DNA from: Manihot esculenta
Lineage: Eukaryota > Streptophyta > Magnoliopsida > Malpighiales > Euphorbiaceae
NCBI RefSeq assembly: GCF_001659605.2
Contig: NC_035171.2
Span: 11,228,614-11,292,613 of the forward strand
Direction of reading: 5' to 3'
Length of the DNA: 64,000 nt
Within the stretch, counting starts at the first letter, position 1. Each line of letters begins with the position of its first letter. A program made the position numbers and the translations under genes. The notes under the pieces were generated by a model that worked only from the letters and a program-made list of their open reading frames with translations, made no database searches and was not told where the DNA came from. Of the stretch, positions 34,619 to 46,545 are shown piece after piece.

Positions 34619-35894
34619 CCCCCCTACATAAGAATGAAACCCTTGACCTCATTTATGGGAGAGGAGTGTCGAATCGCTCATTCCAACCCTAGTTGATTCA
34701 TTTTTCTCTTTTTTCTATATACATTTCCTAACGAATATAATAATTATATCATAGTGCTACTTGAATTAATTCTTTGCATTTCTTATAAAATAAAGTTGCG
34801 TGATTATTCCTTTAAGTATTAATTACTCATTGTTTGTGATGTTGCCAAAAATAATATTCATATGACTTGATAATTTGTAAACTACTACTCTAACGTTTAA
34901 GTCAGAAAAATACTTAGATGGACGACTAGGATGAGAATAAGATGACACATAAAAGTAAAGTAATGCGCAATAGAAAGCATACTTTAGACCAATATCTTCA
35001 TTTGCTTTTACACTATATGAAAATTAAATTAGTTAATGATTTTCTTCGAGAATCTGTGGATAAAAAATCCCAGATAGTTGAAATTTGGAGAATTGTTTTA
35101 TAACAACAAGCAAAATCCATGAAGAGTTTGTCAACTCCTTGAATGGGTCTTTGCCATAATCGAACATCCTAGTCACAAATGTTCTGGACTCCACATCTTT
35201 AAGTAATCAAATTTGAATGTCCGACCTTCTTGACTATCGAGTCACTAATTGGATCAATGGAAGGTTGTCACTGTGTGACACATTTTGAGAATCAATGGAA
35301 AGTTGTCACTGTGTGACACATTTTGAGCGAGAATTGAGTCACATTAATTTAATATAATTTATTTTATAAGAAAAGAATTAAAATGAATCCTTATAAAATT
35401 ACATAAAATTTTAACTTCATTAAAACAAAAAATTCTTAAATTAAAAATAATTGAATTCCTTTCCTTTAAATAAAAAAATTAAAAAATACTTCAATTAAAT
35501 TTTTATAAAATTTTTAATTTCAAATATCAAGTTAAAATAAAATGAAGATAGTAGTTCTATTCATTCAATCTCAAGCTAACAATCAATTAATTTCAATTTT
35601 TGGTATATGCAATGCATAATTTTGATGTACAGCAGTGTATATATATTTTTTTTTACATTTTTAATCTTTATTTTTGGTTTAATAGTTTTAATCATTTAAA
35701 GAACTAGAAATAAGCCATGAGGCTCATCTTTTAGATTTTTTTTTATAGTTCAATATAAATAATTAATTACAAACTTATACAATATGTAGACATGTAAATA
35801 AATGTATACGTCTTTTCAAATTGTTTAGATATAATCTATTACCTATTTATAAACCAAAACAAAATACAACACTTTTTAAAAAATAAAAAAAGAA
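34619..35894. other. Intergenic DNA
   Basis: No credible gene. A 38-bp phrase is repeated in tandem at 35253-35290 and 35291-35327 and contains the palindrome GTCACNGTGTGAC. The rest is AT-rich. Confidence 0.5.
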
Positions 35895-37297
35895 ATAGAA
35901 AAGAGGGAGCATGAGTTATATGCAGTATTCCGGACTTTTAAAACTTGGGAGCAGTATCTGATGGGGCGAGAGTTTATTATTCATACAGTTTATCAATTTT
36001 TGATTCACTTTAAAACTCAAAAACATGTGAATAAGATGCATGCTCGATGGGCAGCTTATTTTGGAGCCTTTCATTATGTCATATAATATAAGGTTGGCCA
36101 TAGTAATAAGGTGGCAGATGCTATGAGTAGGAGGGCTGCTCTGTTGATTACAGTTAATTAAGAGGTTATGGGTTTTGAATTTCTGAAGGATTTGTATGCC
36201 ACAGATGATGACTTTATTGATATATGGGCTAAAGTCCAGGCTCACCAGTCTGCTAATGGATTCTTGATACATGATGGCTTTCTTTTTAAGGAGAACAGAT
36301 TATGCATTCCTCGATCTTTTTTGCAGGAAAAACTAATTTGAGAGGTCCATGGAGGAGGTTTGAGTGGTTATTTGGGGCGTGATAAGACTATTACTGGGTT
36401 GGAGGAGCATTTTTACTGGCCACAATTAAAAAGGGATACATATCGGATGGTCTATAAGTGCCCAGTTTGTCAAACTCAGAAGGGTCATTCACAGAGTACA
36501 GGCTTATACACTCCACTGCCTATTCCATCATATCCTTAGGAGGACTTGTCTATGGATTTTGTTCCTGGTTTTCCACGTACTCAACGTGGATCTGATTCCA
36601 TTTTTATTGTTTTTGACAGGTTCTCCAAAATGGCACATTTTATTCCTTGCAAGAAAACTAATGATGCTCCTTATGTGGCAAAATGTTTTTCCAGGAGGTT
36701 ATTCGCTTACATGGCATTTCTAAGATCATTATTTCTGACAAAGATATGAAGTTTTTAGCTCACTTCTGGGTGACTTTATGGAAACGTTTTGGAACTGAAC
36801 TTCGATACAGCAGTGTTGCCCATTCCCAAACTGATGGACAAACTGAAGAGGTGAACCGCATTCTTGGCAAACTTATGCGCTGCATTTGCATTAATAAGAA
36901 AACTGCTTGGGATATTGCTTTTGCCCAAGCAGAATTTGCTTACAACAGTGTTGTCCACAGCTCTATAAAGATGTCACTCTTTGCAGTTGTGTACAGGAAA
37001 ATTCCAACGCATACAGTTGATATTATTACCCTCCCTACAGGTTCTCACAACAGTATTACAATAAGTAACTTGGCAAAGCAGCATGTGGATGTTTTCAAAC
37101 AGGTACAACAATGTCTTACAGAAGCCAATGATAAATATAAAGCTACAACTGATAAACATAGGCGTTTCAAGTCCTTCAATTTCGATGACCAAGTTATAGT
37201 GTATTTACGCAAGGAACGTGGTGGAGGACAGAAAAAGCTTGACCCCAAGAAGATTGGTCCATTCCGGATCATTCATAAGATTAATGAAAATGCCTAT
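35895..37297 (+). pseudogene. Ty3/gypsy RNase H-integrase remnant, 5' part
   Basis: Begins abruptly inside RNase H (ELYAVFRTFKTWEQYL) and runs through NKVADAMSRR into integrase. The second His of the zinc site is Tyr (SGYLG), while CPVC is kept. Later [22 protein letters not shown] and GQTEEVNR keep the catalytic acids. In-frame stops interrupt it near 36088, 36160, 36340 and 36538, and a frameshift falls near 36690. It is cut at 37297 by the TR-GAG insertion and resumes at 44297. It is related to the gypsy element at 15.6-22.9 kb but clearly a different lineage. Not functional. Confidence 0.9.
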
Positions 37298-38819
37298 TGA
37301 CTGTGCGGTTGTCGAAGCCGGTAAAAAATAACCTTTTTAGTTATCCATAATTTTACAACTGTAGATAGTGGTAAAAGGATTGAATCTACAAGAAATTGAT
37401 ACTTACCTATTTTTCTTATCAAGACCAAGTAAATAAACTGAAAATAAAATAAAGGGGGGGGGGTTTGAGATTGATAAACTAAACTAAAATTAAAAATAGC
37501 AAAGTAAAGTGAATAATAAAGTGAAGGAAATTCAATAATGAGAAAAAGCCTAGTTGAAGAATTGGATCTATTTCAATTGTTGGGACTGATCATTGATACT
37601 TAAGTTCTTTTATTTGACTCAATAAATTAGTTATGGGGGTGGAAGACGTTTCTCACCCCCATATCCCTCCTTAAGCATAGATTAACTAGGAAATGTTCTC
37701 TAATTAATCATTAATCAACAAGTTGCCAAGGAACGTCCTTGGAGCTTTTAGCATCATACAACTGTCAATTGTATTGAGAAATAGAGAGACCTAATTCTAG
37801 CTACCCAAACGTATGGTGATCTTGCTAGATTATGCAATCTCCTTGGTTTTTACACCAAGAGTTACCTGTATTTGAATAATTCAAGCATTACGGACTTGAA
37901 ACTATCTAATTATTACTTTGCAATCAAGAATCAATGGGCCCTATTGATCTAAATAATAAAGTAACAATAGAATTAAGCATGAAATTGTATAAATATTGAT
38001 AAATAAAAGATAAACAATATATGTTCAGATCTCCCAATCCATAAACAAACTGAAATTTTACCTAATCTTCAACTAGAAAAAGGGTTAATACTTTCAGCCA
38101 CTCATGGCTGAAACTAACAAGAAAATAAAGAAATAAAACAAGAAAGAGGAAGGAGAAGGGCCGGCTGCTGGTGATCTTTCCGAAGATGAAGCTCTCCTTG
38201 TTTGCTAGTTTGATCCTCTATTTATAATTGATTTCAGCAACCCTTAGTTCCTTGATTTGTTGGAGTTCTTTTCCTATTTGAGATTGGATTCTTGGAAGGC
38301 AATTGAATCTTCTTGAGATTTGGCTTCTTTGATATGTGGGATAGAGTATTGAGGTGTCTTGAAGATTTATTGAGCTGTCCTCACTTGTTTGGGGAGGAAA
38401 AGACTTCTTGAAAACTTGAAATTTAAGTTTTCCTGCGTCTCTGCTATCTGCTATCGCAGACTCTGTTTTCCCGGGTTGTTTGGGTAAACAACTCGGTCAA
38501 CCAGTTTGTCTTGGTGCTGTCTGTCACTCTACCTTTGTTCTGCCGGTCTATTTGCCCAGTTTGTTTGGGCAAACAGTCTGGTCAAACAGCAAATTCTCTT
38601 TCTCCCATTTCAGCTGCAGCTTGGTTTGGGCAAACGGACTTGGGCAAACCAGGCTTGATCTTTCTCTACTCTCTTTTGGACAGTTTTAAGACCATTTTAC
38701 CAAATTACCCTTTTACACCATTTCCTGTAAAATATGATCAAAAACATAAAATTAGATAGAAAATGTGTAATTTAACATAAATAACAACATGAAAAATGGG
38801 TCTAAATTTGGCTTGATCA
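37298..38819 (-). repeat. 3' LTR of the TR-GAG element
   Basis: On the element strand starts TGATCAAGCC and ends GCACAGTCA. Contains a hairpin, TTTGCCCA (38551-38558) paired with TGGGCAAA (38566-38573). Frames inside (38480-38759) are not genes. Confidence 0.9.
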
Positions 38820-38834
38820 AATACCCCCACATTT
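38820..38834 (-). other. Polypurine tract of the TR-GAG element
   Basis: The element strand reads AAATGTGGGGGTATT, immediately before the 3' LTR. Confidence 0.75.
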
Positions 38835-40051
38835 AGCCCTTTGCTTGTCCTCAAGCAAATAAACTTAATCAAACAAGCTCTCTTGCTACTTGATCCTTTA
38901 TTTCCACTTAAGCACTTACCCTAGACCCCTACTTTGAAACATTGCAGTGAAGAGTGTATGCATTAGGGTTACTTTCCTCCTTCCTTGTTTCCCTTTACCT
39001 ACCATGGTTAGTAATTATTTTCCTCATTAGAGAGATTATACATGCACATATTCTTATTTAGTTTAGACTCTTTCTAGCTCTCGGACCAATTTTCCCTCTA
39101 TTTGAAGCACTTTATTCAGCTTTTTGCACTTTTATCCTTGCCTGAAAAAGTCACCAACCTTTTGACGCAAAGGTACATATTTGTGATACCCACCCCCAGT
39201 TACTCAGTTGGTCACCTGTCCAAGTGGCTACTAACTCTGTTCATAGTCTTTGACCATTGGAACAGTTTTTAATTTGTGCTTTTGAGGTCTTTGCCTTTGT
39301 TGAATTTTCTTTTTCTCAATGATTTGGGCAAATCAACATCAATTGCTAAAATAAGTCATGTTTCTTTATTCACACATTTTTATTATTCTTTCTGATGAGT
39401 AATTTCATATATTTTTCACCATAGCAAGCTTAAAAATTCAATTCAAAAGGAAATTCTCAAAAATGAATACAAGTCACTACAATTGATTCAACTTAGGTTT
39501 AAAGAGTTATCATATCAATGGGGTCATAGAAAGAAAACTCATTCAACATAGCCTATGTGTTTGAGTAAAGCTTATCAAAATAGAAAAAAGGAAAAAAATT
39601 GTGGCTACATGTGTGTGAATTGAAAACAAAAATAACAAAATGAAAAAAAAATTCACCTAATGTGTGCTAATTAAAAATTAAAGCTTAAATGGATTTAAAA
39701 GAAATAAAAAAGAATGCATGGAGCATCAAAATTCAGAGATATGCACCCCCACACCTAAATCATGCATTGTCCTCAATGTATTGGAAATATTAAAGTTCAA
39801 AAGAAAAATTGAGTACTCCCCTAGTGTGGTTGTTTGCCCAGTCTGTTTGGGCAAACAGCTAGCCAAATTAGGTGCCTCTATGTTCAGCTGACAGCAGGTG
39901 CTGCAGCTGCAGCTGCAATATGTCTTCCATTGGACAGATTGCCTCCATTGGGTTGCCTTCCAGTAGCGCCCTGGTTTAAAGTCGCGGGCTAGACCTTCTC
40001 GATTTGGTCAAGGCTCAAGTAATTAAGGGAGGAAAAAGGGTCCCAACTGAA
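38835..40051 (-). other. 3' untranslated region of the TR-GAG element
   Basis: About 1.2 kb without a frame. It holds CCCCCACACCTAAATCATGC-like and CTTGTCCTCAAGC phrases and a perfect 9-bp hairpin, GTTTGCCCA/TGGGCAAAC, at 39832-39856. Confidence 0.65.
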
Positions 40052-42721
40052 TTAAGTAAGAAGTGCAGCACGCCTTTCATTTTGTTTATAACCCATCCTA
40101 TTTCTTTCACGAAGTAACATGATTAGTTTCTCCTCTTTCAAGTGAGGTGTGCCTTTAGCCCTTATGTTTGCATTTTTGAGATGATTGAGCAGCACTTCGA
40201 ACTCTAATTCATATTTCTCCATAGGTGGCTGCAATTTGATACTGAATTTGAGCAAATCGAATTCTGCCTTATCCTCTGCTAGTGGTTTGGGCAAACCACT
40301 TTCAGGTTGTGCTGTCTGCATAACTGGTTTGGGAAAACTAGCATCTGCCTGGGTTGTCTGTATAACTGGTTTGGGCAAACCAAAATCTACCTGGGCTGTC
40401 TGTTGAAGTGGGTTGGGCGAACTAGATTCTGCCAAGTTCTGCAGTTTGGGCAAACTGCATTCTGTTTGGGCGCCTGCTGAACTAGTTTGGGCAAACCACT
40501 TTTTGTCAATTGCGTGCAGTAGGCTGTTTCTTCCATTTCAGTTTCTTTCAAATTTCTCCTGTTCTCCTCATCCTCCTGGCTGGTATCCCTTGCTGGAAAG
40601 GGAGGTGCAATTGTGAATTTTTCTTAATGTTCTAAATTCTGCTTTTGTCTTGAATCTGCCCGTCCAATCTGTTTGGGCAAATAGATTTCTGCTTTATCTG
40701 TCTGTTTGGGCAAATAGTTTCTGCCCTGCTTTGCAGTCTGCCTGTCTGTTTGGCCTGTTGTTTGGGCAAACATATTTTCTAAATCAATTTCTGGCGGATT
40801 TTCTTTAGCAATCTATTTTTGCAATTGTGCAGCCTTATCATCAATCCTATCATTCTGAAGCTCTCTCCCACTTCTCAACATGATGGCACTAACATTTTGC
40901 TTTAGATTAATCTCTATTTGGAAAGGTAATTTCCCTTGAGATTCTAGCATACTCGCAGAAGTAGCCATTTGACCCATTTGCTCTTGAAGGTTTTGCACCA
41001 TATTTGCTAAAGATTTTATGATCTCTTCAAGGGGCACACTAGATTCCAGAGGTGCTGCTTGGGCTGGATTTTGATATTGATTTGCCCTAGCATAACTGAA
41101 GTTCGGGTGCTCCCTCCAAACTAGATTGTAGGTGTCAGAGTAGGGATCGCATTTCTGTTGTCCATTAAATCCTCCATTGGCATTGACTTGCTGTTCTTGA
41201 TGAATTTGTTGAGCCTGACCTACAATCAAACTACGGACAACAGAAGTTAAATCAGAAATTTGTGAGGCTAAGGAAGATGTACTTACCTCATTAACTCTCC
41301 TTGGCAGTTCTCTTTGATCTCCATATTGCTTGGATGCGGCTGTCATTGTTGAAATTAACTCTCTAATTGCTTGAGGTGTTTTATCTTCAATTGAACCTCC
41401 ACATGCTACATCAATGAATTTTCTTTCGGATGGCAGCAAACCTCCATAAAAATATTCAATAAGGGATTTATCAGAGATGTCATGTTGAGGGCAGCTTGTG
41501 CACAATCGATTGAATCTTTCCTAATATTCATATAGCTCTTCATAATCTTTTTGCTTGATGCAATTGATCTCTCTTCTAATGCCAATAACTTTTGAGGTTG
41601 GGAAGTATTTGCTCAAGAAGGCTCTCACCATCCCTTCCCATGAAGTGATGGATCCGGGAAGTAAATAGAACAACCAGTCTTTGGCAAAATCATCAAGAGA
41701 AAAGGAAAAAGCTCTTAATTTAACATGCTCTTCGGAAATACCTTGAGGCCTCATTATTGAGCACACAATGTGAAATTCTTTAAGGTGGTTGTGTGGATCT
41801 TCATTCTTCAAACCTCTGAATTTTGGAAGTAGGTGAATTAATCCAGTTTTAAGCTCAAAAGGGGCTGTCAAAGGTGGATAAGTGATGCACTATAGTACTT
41901 GGTCATCCATGGGTGCTGCTAGTTCCCGAAGAGTCCTTTCTTGTGCCATTGGAGCTCTCACCTCAACATTTTCAGCTTCAAATTTAGCAAGTACAGCAGT
42001 TGGTTCAAGAGCAATAGCTACTGCATTTTTTGCCTCTTCAAGTGCTGCTGTGACTGCCTTTCTTGCAGCTAACTCAGGTGCTGTTTGGGAGGCTGGTTGT
42101 GGAATTTTTGGGCTGGTTTGGGTGCAGCAGCTTGTGTATCAATTGTGGATGAATCTATCACCTCTGTAGCAGATTGTGCAGTAAATTCAGCAACTGGTTC
42201 TTGTGACAAATTCAGCAGGTACAGCAGGTGCAGTAGCAAATTCTATAAGTGCAGTAGGTATAACAGGTGTAACAGCACGCATTGCAGTGTTTTGTGTAGT
42301 AGATACAATAGCAGATAAAGCAATTTCAGCAGCTGGTTCAGTTTCAAGTGCAGTGGTTGTTTTAGCAATTCGCTCAGCATCTGATTCAGCAAGTACAATA
42401 GTGATTTGTGCAGCAAACTCAGTAGTTGGTTCTGTTTCTTAGGACAGTAGGTTTGACAGCAGATTAAGCTTTGAATTCAGCAGCAGGTGGCATAGATTGT
42501 TCTGTTTCTTGGACAGCAGTCTTGATAGTAGGTGCAGAAGGTGATTCTTCAGTAGCATTGGTCTGAATGTGTTGTGCAGCAAATTGAATTGCAGCTTCCA
42601 AGTTGGTGGCCGCTGTTTGATGAAGACTGTTTTGAGGCTTGGTTCCTCGGATTGCTTGTCTTGATGTGCGCTCAATTTCTGGAATGTAAAGTAGATTTCC
42701 TTTACATCCAGCCCTGGTCAT
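40052..42721 (-). pseudogene. Broken gag gene of the TR-GAG element
   Basis: Starts MTRAGCKGNLLYIPEIER (42721) and passes through an Ala/Thr-rich low-complexity stretch (about 42460-41880). The retrotransposon gag core follows (41871-41521: LRAFSFSLDDFAKDWLFYLL, MVRAFLSKYFPTSK). A TAG at 41523-41521 interrupts ELYEY.ERF, where relatives usually have Trp. The frame resumes (41505-40816: CPQHDISDKSLIEYFYGGLL, ENHRSGREL-type tail). A third part (40453-40052) repeats a PKP-containing unit of about 20 residues. At least two frame breaks and several stops are present. It would form the particle shell; this copy cannot make a full protein. Confidence 0.82.
40270..40775 (-). repeat. Array of TTTGGGCAAA motifs in the gag 3' region
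   Basis: GTTTGGGCAAAC or close variants occur near 40287, 40325, 40369, 40413, 40445, 40484, 40670, 40704 and 40759. On the coding strand several encode the PKP of a repeated GLPKP unit. The same motif occurs in both LTRs. Confidence 0.85.
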
Positions 42722-42749
42722 GGAAGAAAAATAAGTTAGTTATATCAAT

Positions 42750-42767
42750 TTCCTAGCAACGGTGCCA
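42750..42767 (-). other. Primer binding site resembling the tRNA-Asp complement
   Basis: The element strand reads TGGCACCGTTGCTAGGAA, close to the TGGCGCCGTTGCCGGGGA type used by many plant gypsy elements, with a few decay changes. It lies 5 bases from the 5' LTR. Confidence 0.8.
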
Positions 42768-42772
42768 ATTTT

Positions 42773-44296
42773 TTACAATGCGGTTGTAGAAACTGGTCAA
42801 AAATAACCTTTTTGGCTATCCACAATTTTACAACTATGGATAGTGGTAAAAGGATTGAATCCACAGGGAATTGATACTTACCTATTTTTCTTATCAAGAC
42901 CAATTAAATAAACTGAAAATAAAATAAAAAGGGGGGTTTGAGATTGATGAACTAAACTATAATTAAAAATAGCAAAGTAAAGTGAATAATAAAGTAAAAG
43001 AAATTCAATAATGAGAAAAAGCCTAGTTGAAGAATTGGATTTACTTCAGTTGTTGGGATTGATCATTGATACTTAGGTTCTTTTATTTGACTCAATAAAT
43101 TAGTTATGGGGGTGAAAGATACTTCTCACCACTATATCCCTCCTTAAGCATAAATTAACTTGGAAACGTTCTCTAATTAATCACTAATCAACAAGTTGCC
43201 AAGGAACGTCCTTGGAGTTTTTAGCATCATACAACTGTCAATTATATTAAGAAATAGGGAGACCTAATTCTAGCTACCCAAACGTAAGGTGATCTTATTA
43301 GATTATGCAATCTCCTTGGTTTTTACACCAAGAGTTACTTGTGTTTGAATAATTCAAGTGATTACGGACTTAAAACTATCCAAACTAACAAATTATTACT
43401 TTGCAATCAAGAATTAATGGGGCCTATTGATCTAAATAACAAAGCAACAATAGAATTAAGTATGAAATCGTATAAATATTGATAAATAAAAGATAAACAA
43501 TATATGTTCAGATCTCCCAATCCATAAACAAACTGAAGTTTCACCTAATCTTCAACTAGAAAAAGGGTTTCAGCCACTCATGTCTAAAACTAACAAGAAA
43601 ATAAAGAAAGAAAACAAGAAAGAGGAAGGAGAAGGGCCGGCTGCTGATGCGCGGCTGCTGGTGATCTTTTCGAAGATGAAGCTCTCCTTGTTTGCTGGTT
43701 TGATCCTCTATTTATAATTGATTTGAGCAGCCCTTAGTTTCTTGATTTGTTGGAGTTCTTTTCCTATTTGGGATTGGATTCTTGGAAGGCAATTGAATCT
43801 TCTTGAGATTTGACTTCCTTGATATGTGGGATAGAGTGCTGAGGTGTCTTAAAAATTTGCTGAGCTTACCTCACGTGTTTGGGGAGGGAAAGACTTCTTG
43901 AAAACTTGAAATTTAAGTTTTCCCGCGTCTCTGCTGTCTGCTATCGTAGACTCTGTTTGCCCGGGTTGTTTGGGCAAACAACTCGGTCAAACAGTCTGTC
44001 TTGGTGCTGTCTGTCACTCTACCTTTGTTCTGCGGGTCTGTTTGCCCAGTTTGTTTGGGCAAACAGTCTGGTCAAACAGCAAATCCTCTTTCTCCCATTT
44101 CAGCTGCAGCTTGGTTTGGGCAAACCAGGCTTGATCTTTCTCTACTTTCTTTTGGGCAGTTTTAAGACCATTTTTACCAAATTACCCTTTTACACCATTT
44201 CCTGCAAAATAAGATCAAAATCACAAAATTAGGTAGAAAATGTGTAATTTAACATAAATAACAACATGAAAAATGGGTCTAAATTTGGCTTGATCG
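42773..44296 (-). repeat. 5' LTR of the TR-GAG element
   Basis: Matches 37298-38819 in the same orientation with many substitutions and small gaps, such as an extra GATGCGCGGCTGCTG near 43647. Carries the TTTGCCCA/TGGGCAAA hairpin at 44041-44063. Confidence 0.9.
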
Positions 44297-44469
44297 CCTA
44301 TGTTCTTGACCTCCCAAATGAGATGAAAATTTTCAAGACATTTAACGTAGCGGTTCTATTTCAGTACTACCCGACTGATGATAACTTGAGATTGAGTTAT
44401 TTACAAGTGGAAGGGAATGACACGGAGCAACTAGTCTTGGACTTTATAGCAAACTTGGACCGGGTCTAA
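44297..44469 (+). pseudogene. Ty3/gypsy integrase remnant, 3' part
   Basis: Continues the frame cut at 37297: VLDLPNEMKIFKTFNVAVLF followed by YYPTDDNLR, the usual integrase C-terminal segment. It ends at TAA 44467-44469. Together with 35895-37297 it shows the target gene before the TR-GAG insertion. Confidence 0.88.
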
Positions 44470-46545
44470 CTTTTGCTTTCAACATCCGATGGAGACCCAC
44501 GATAGCTTTTTGAAAAGGAAATTTTGAGACACATGACTTTCAAAAGTGTGACAAAGGTCGTAGGCCTATTACAAAATTCAAGGTGAAAATTCTACAGTTT
44601 AGGGGTCAATTTTTCATTTTAATTATTCTTTTAGATATTTTTATAATTTTGCATATTAGGATTTTTTCTATTATGAATAGCCTTTCCTTAGCTATTTGAA
44701 ATGCACTTTTCAATCTTTCAAGAATTCCAATAAGACTTTTTGGCTTCTAGTCTCTCGTTTCTGTTATATCATCTTAACCAAACATTATTGGTTAAAACTC
44801 CTGATGGAGTCTAATCAGTCCTTTATCACATTTAATATTTTTATACAGAATCATGATACTCTATTTTTTGGATTTGTTTCTATCTCATTTTAGATATCTG
44901 TTTTCTATTTTTAAATATCTAAATTCAGTTTTAGACCTTTATTTTCTATTCTAAACACAGTGGTAACAGAGCCCAAATGATAAGGGCCTTTTTTTCAAAA
45001 TTTTTATGGTTGTTTTTGTTGAAATAAAGTTTATTTTTTATAAAGATGGTTATTTTCCACCATTTTCCTCTATTTTCATGTTTGAACAAGCTATGAGAGC
45101 TTAGATTTTTATTTGTTTAGTTGGAAAGTTTTCTCAATTTATGAGGGGACCAATATGTCCAAAAACATTTATTGAAGAGACCCGTGTATTTATAAACTGA
45201 TCTAAAATTTGTGAGAAGACCTGCATGTCTATAAACTAATATTTCAGACTATCATGTCTTTAAATTGTGTTTCAGACCATCATACCTTTAAACTGTAATT
45301 TTAGAATAGTATGTTTCTAATTACTGAAAAAAAAATCTTTGTTAAAGGAACCTGAAGCGTGTCCATAAATTGCGTAACAATTTATTGAAGGGATTCGATA
45401 TATGTCCATAAACTGTGGAAAAAATTTATTGAAGGGACTCTATGCATATCCATGAACTGCTGAAATTTACAACTTTATTGTTCAAAAGCTCTTAGCCATT
45501 TCTTTTTATGATTTATTGTTTGAGGAGTAGCGAAAATCTGCTGAGATTATTATATTTTTTCTCAATTTTGCCACTGATTTTAGATATTTAGTCTTAATTC
45601 TAAATATTAATTTTAGTATTTAGATATCTACTCCCTTCTCTAATTTTTAATAGTGGTGAATCTTTAGCTGTAATTAAGGAGGAAATACAGAATTGACAAT
45701 AAATGTAGCCAATATCTAAGCTATAGGTTATTAAACTTCATAAGATTTCTCTTCTACCTATAAAAAGGATGATGTTGTATTGTAAAAATGTAAGTGATAA
45801 AAATGTATTTCTTGTAAAAGTGTGTTGGAAAGATGAAGAAGAAAAAGAAAAAAAATTCTTTGTAGTACTCTGTTTTTCTTTATTGAAATTTGATATTTAT
45901 TTTCTTTTTATCTTTTTCTCCTTTTAATTATGTTATTTTAAATATTTAGTTATGCATTTGTTAAAGTTGAAGTTTCCGCTTTTGATATTTGATTTTGTCG
46001 CTAGACATTTAGTATTTTTATAGAGAATCATAATACTCTTTTTTTTGGATTTATTTCTGTCTCATTTTAGATATTTATTTTATGTTTTAAATATTTAATT
46101 TCAGTTTTAAATATCTATTTTCTATTTTGGTATCAACAGTTTGCTTTTGATTTTCCAACAAAATCTAAAGAGTTTGAAAAGTCTAAACTAGCAACAACAA
46201 TTTAAGCAACTTAAAAAGACGCTTATGTTAAAACATAATTCACCTGGTGGCACTTTGAGGATCCCAGTTTTAATTTCTATTATAATCATTCAATTTTAAG
46301 TATTAAGACTTTATGAATTGGATATTCTTGAACTTTTGTTAAAATCAGATATTTCACAAGAATTCAGTTCAATTTATTTTTTTTTCTTTCAAATTTTTTG
46401 TTTGAAATGGAAAATTTTATTTTTTTCTTAACTTACAAAATTAGAAAATAAAATTATGAACAATTTTTTTAAATTTCAATTTTTTTTTTTATGAAATGAA
46501 TTATGCCAAATAAAAGAATAGAAATGAATCTTAGAAACAATAGCT
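44470..46545. other. Decayed retroelement flank with two related direct repeats
   Basis: Probably the 3' end of the older gypsy element plus other debris. Two segments of about 130 bp, 44836-44960 and 46008-46140, match each other (shared GATACTCT..TTTTTGGATTT, CTCATTTTAGATAT). The first is followed by TGGTAACAGAGCC (44961-44973), a one-base variant of a tRNA-Met primer site. Between them three short phrases of the type ATTGAAGGGACTC..TCCATAAACTG repeat (about 45170-45460). No frame is credible. Confidence 0.5.

Larger units (their letters stand above)
37298..44296 (-). mobile_element. Gag-only LTR retrotransposon (TR-GAG type), nested in the gypsy remnant
   Basis: About 7.0 kb on the minus strand. 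LTRs of 1522 and 1524 bp (37298-38819 and 42773-44296) are alike at roughly 90% by eye. The target-site duplication CCTAT lies at 37293-37297 and 44297-44301. A primer site like the complement of tRNA-Asp (42750-42767) and a purine tract (38820-38834) are present. Inside there is only gag; no protease, reverse transcriptase or integrase is seen, so it must borrow enzymes. The gag resembles Athila/Tat-type proteins. LTR ends are partly mutated (TG to CG, CA to AA in the 5' LTR), fitting an older insertion. Confidence 0.88.

Noticed and set aside
41880..42440. Plus-strand Ala/Ser/Val-rich frames
   Set aside because: They are the reverse of the Ala/Thr-rich low-complexity part of the gag remnant.
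44696..44893. 65-codon hydrophobic plus-strand frame
   Set aside because: T-rich sequence produces Phe/Ile/Leu-rich frames; it overlaps the decayed direct repeat.
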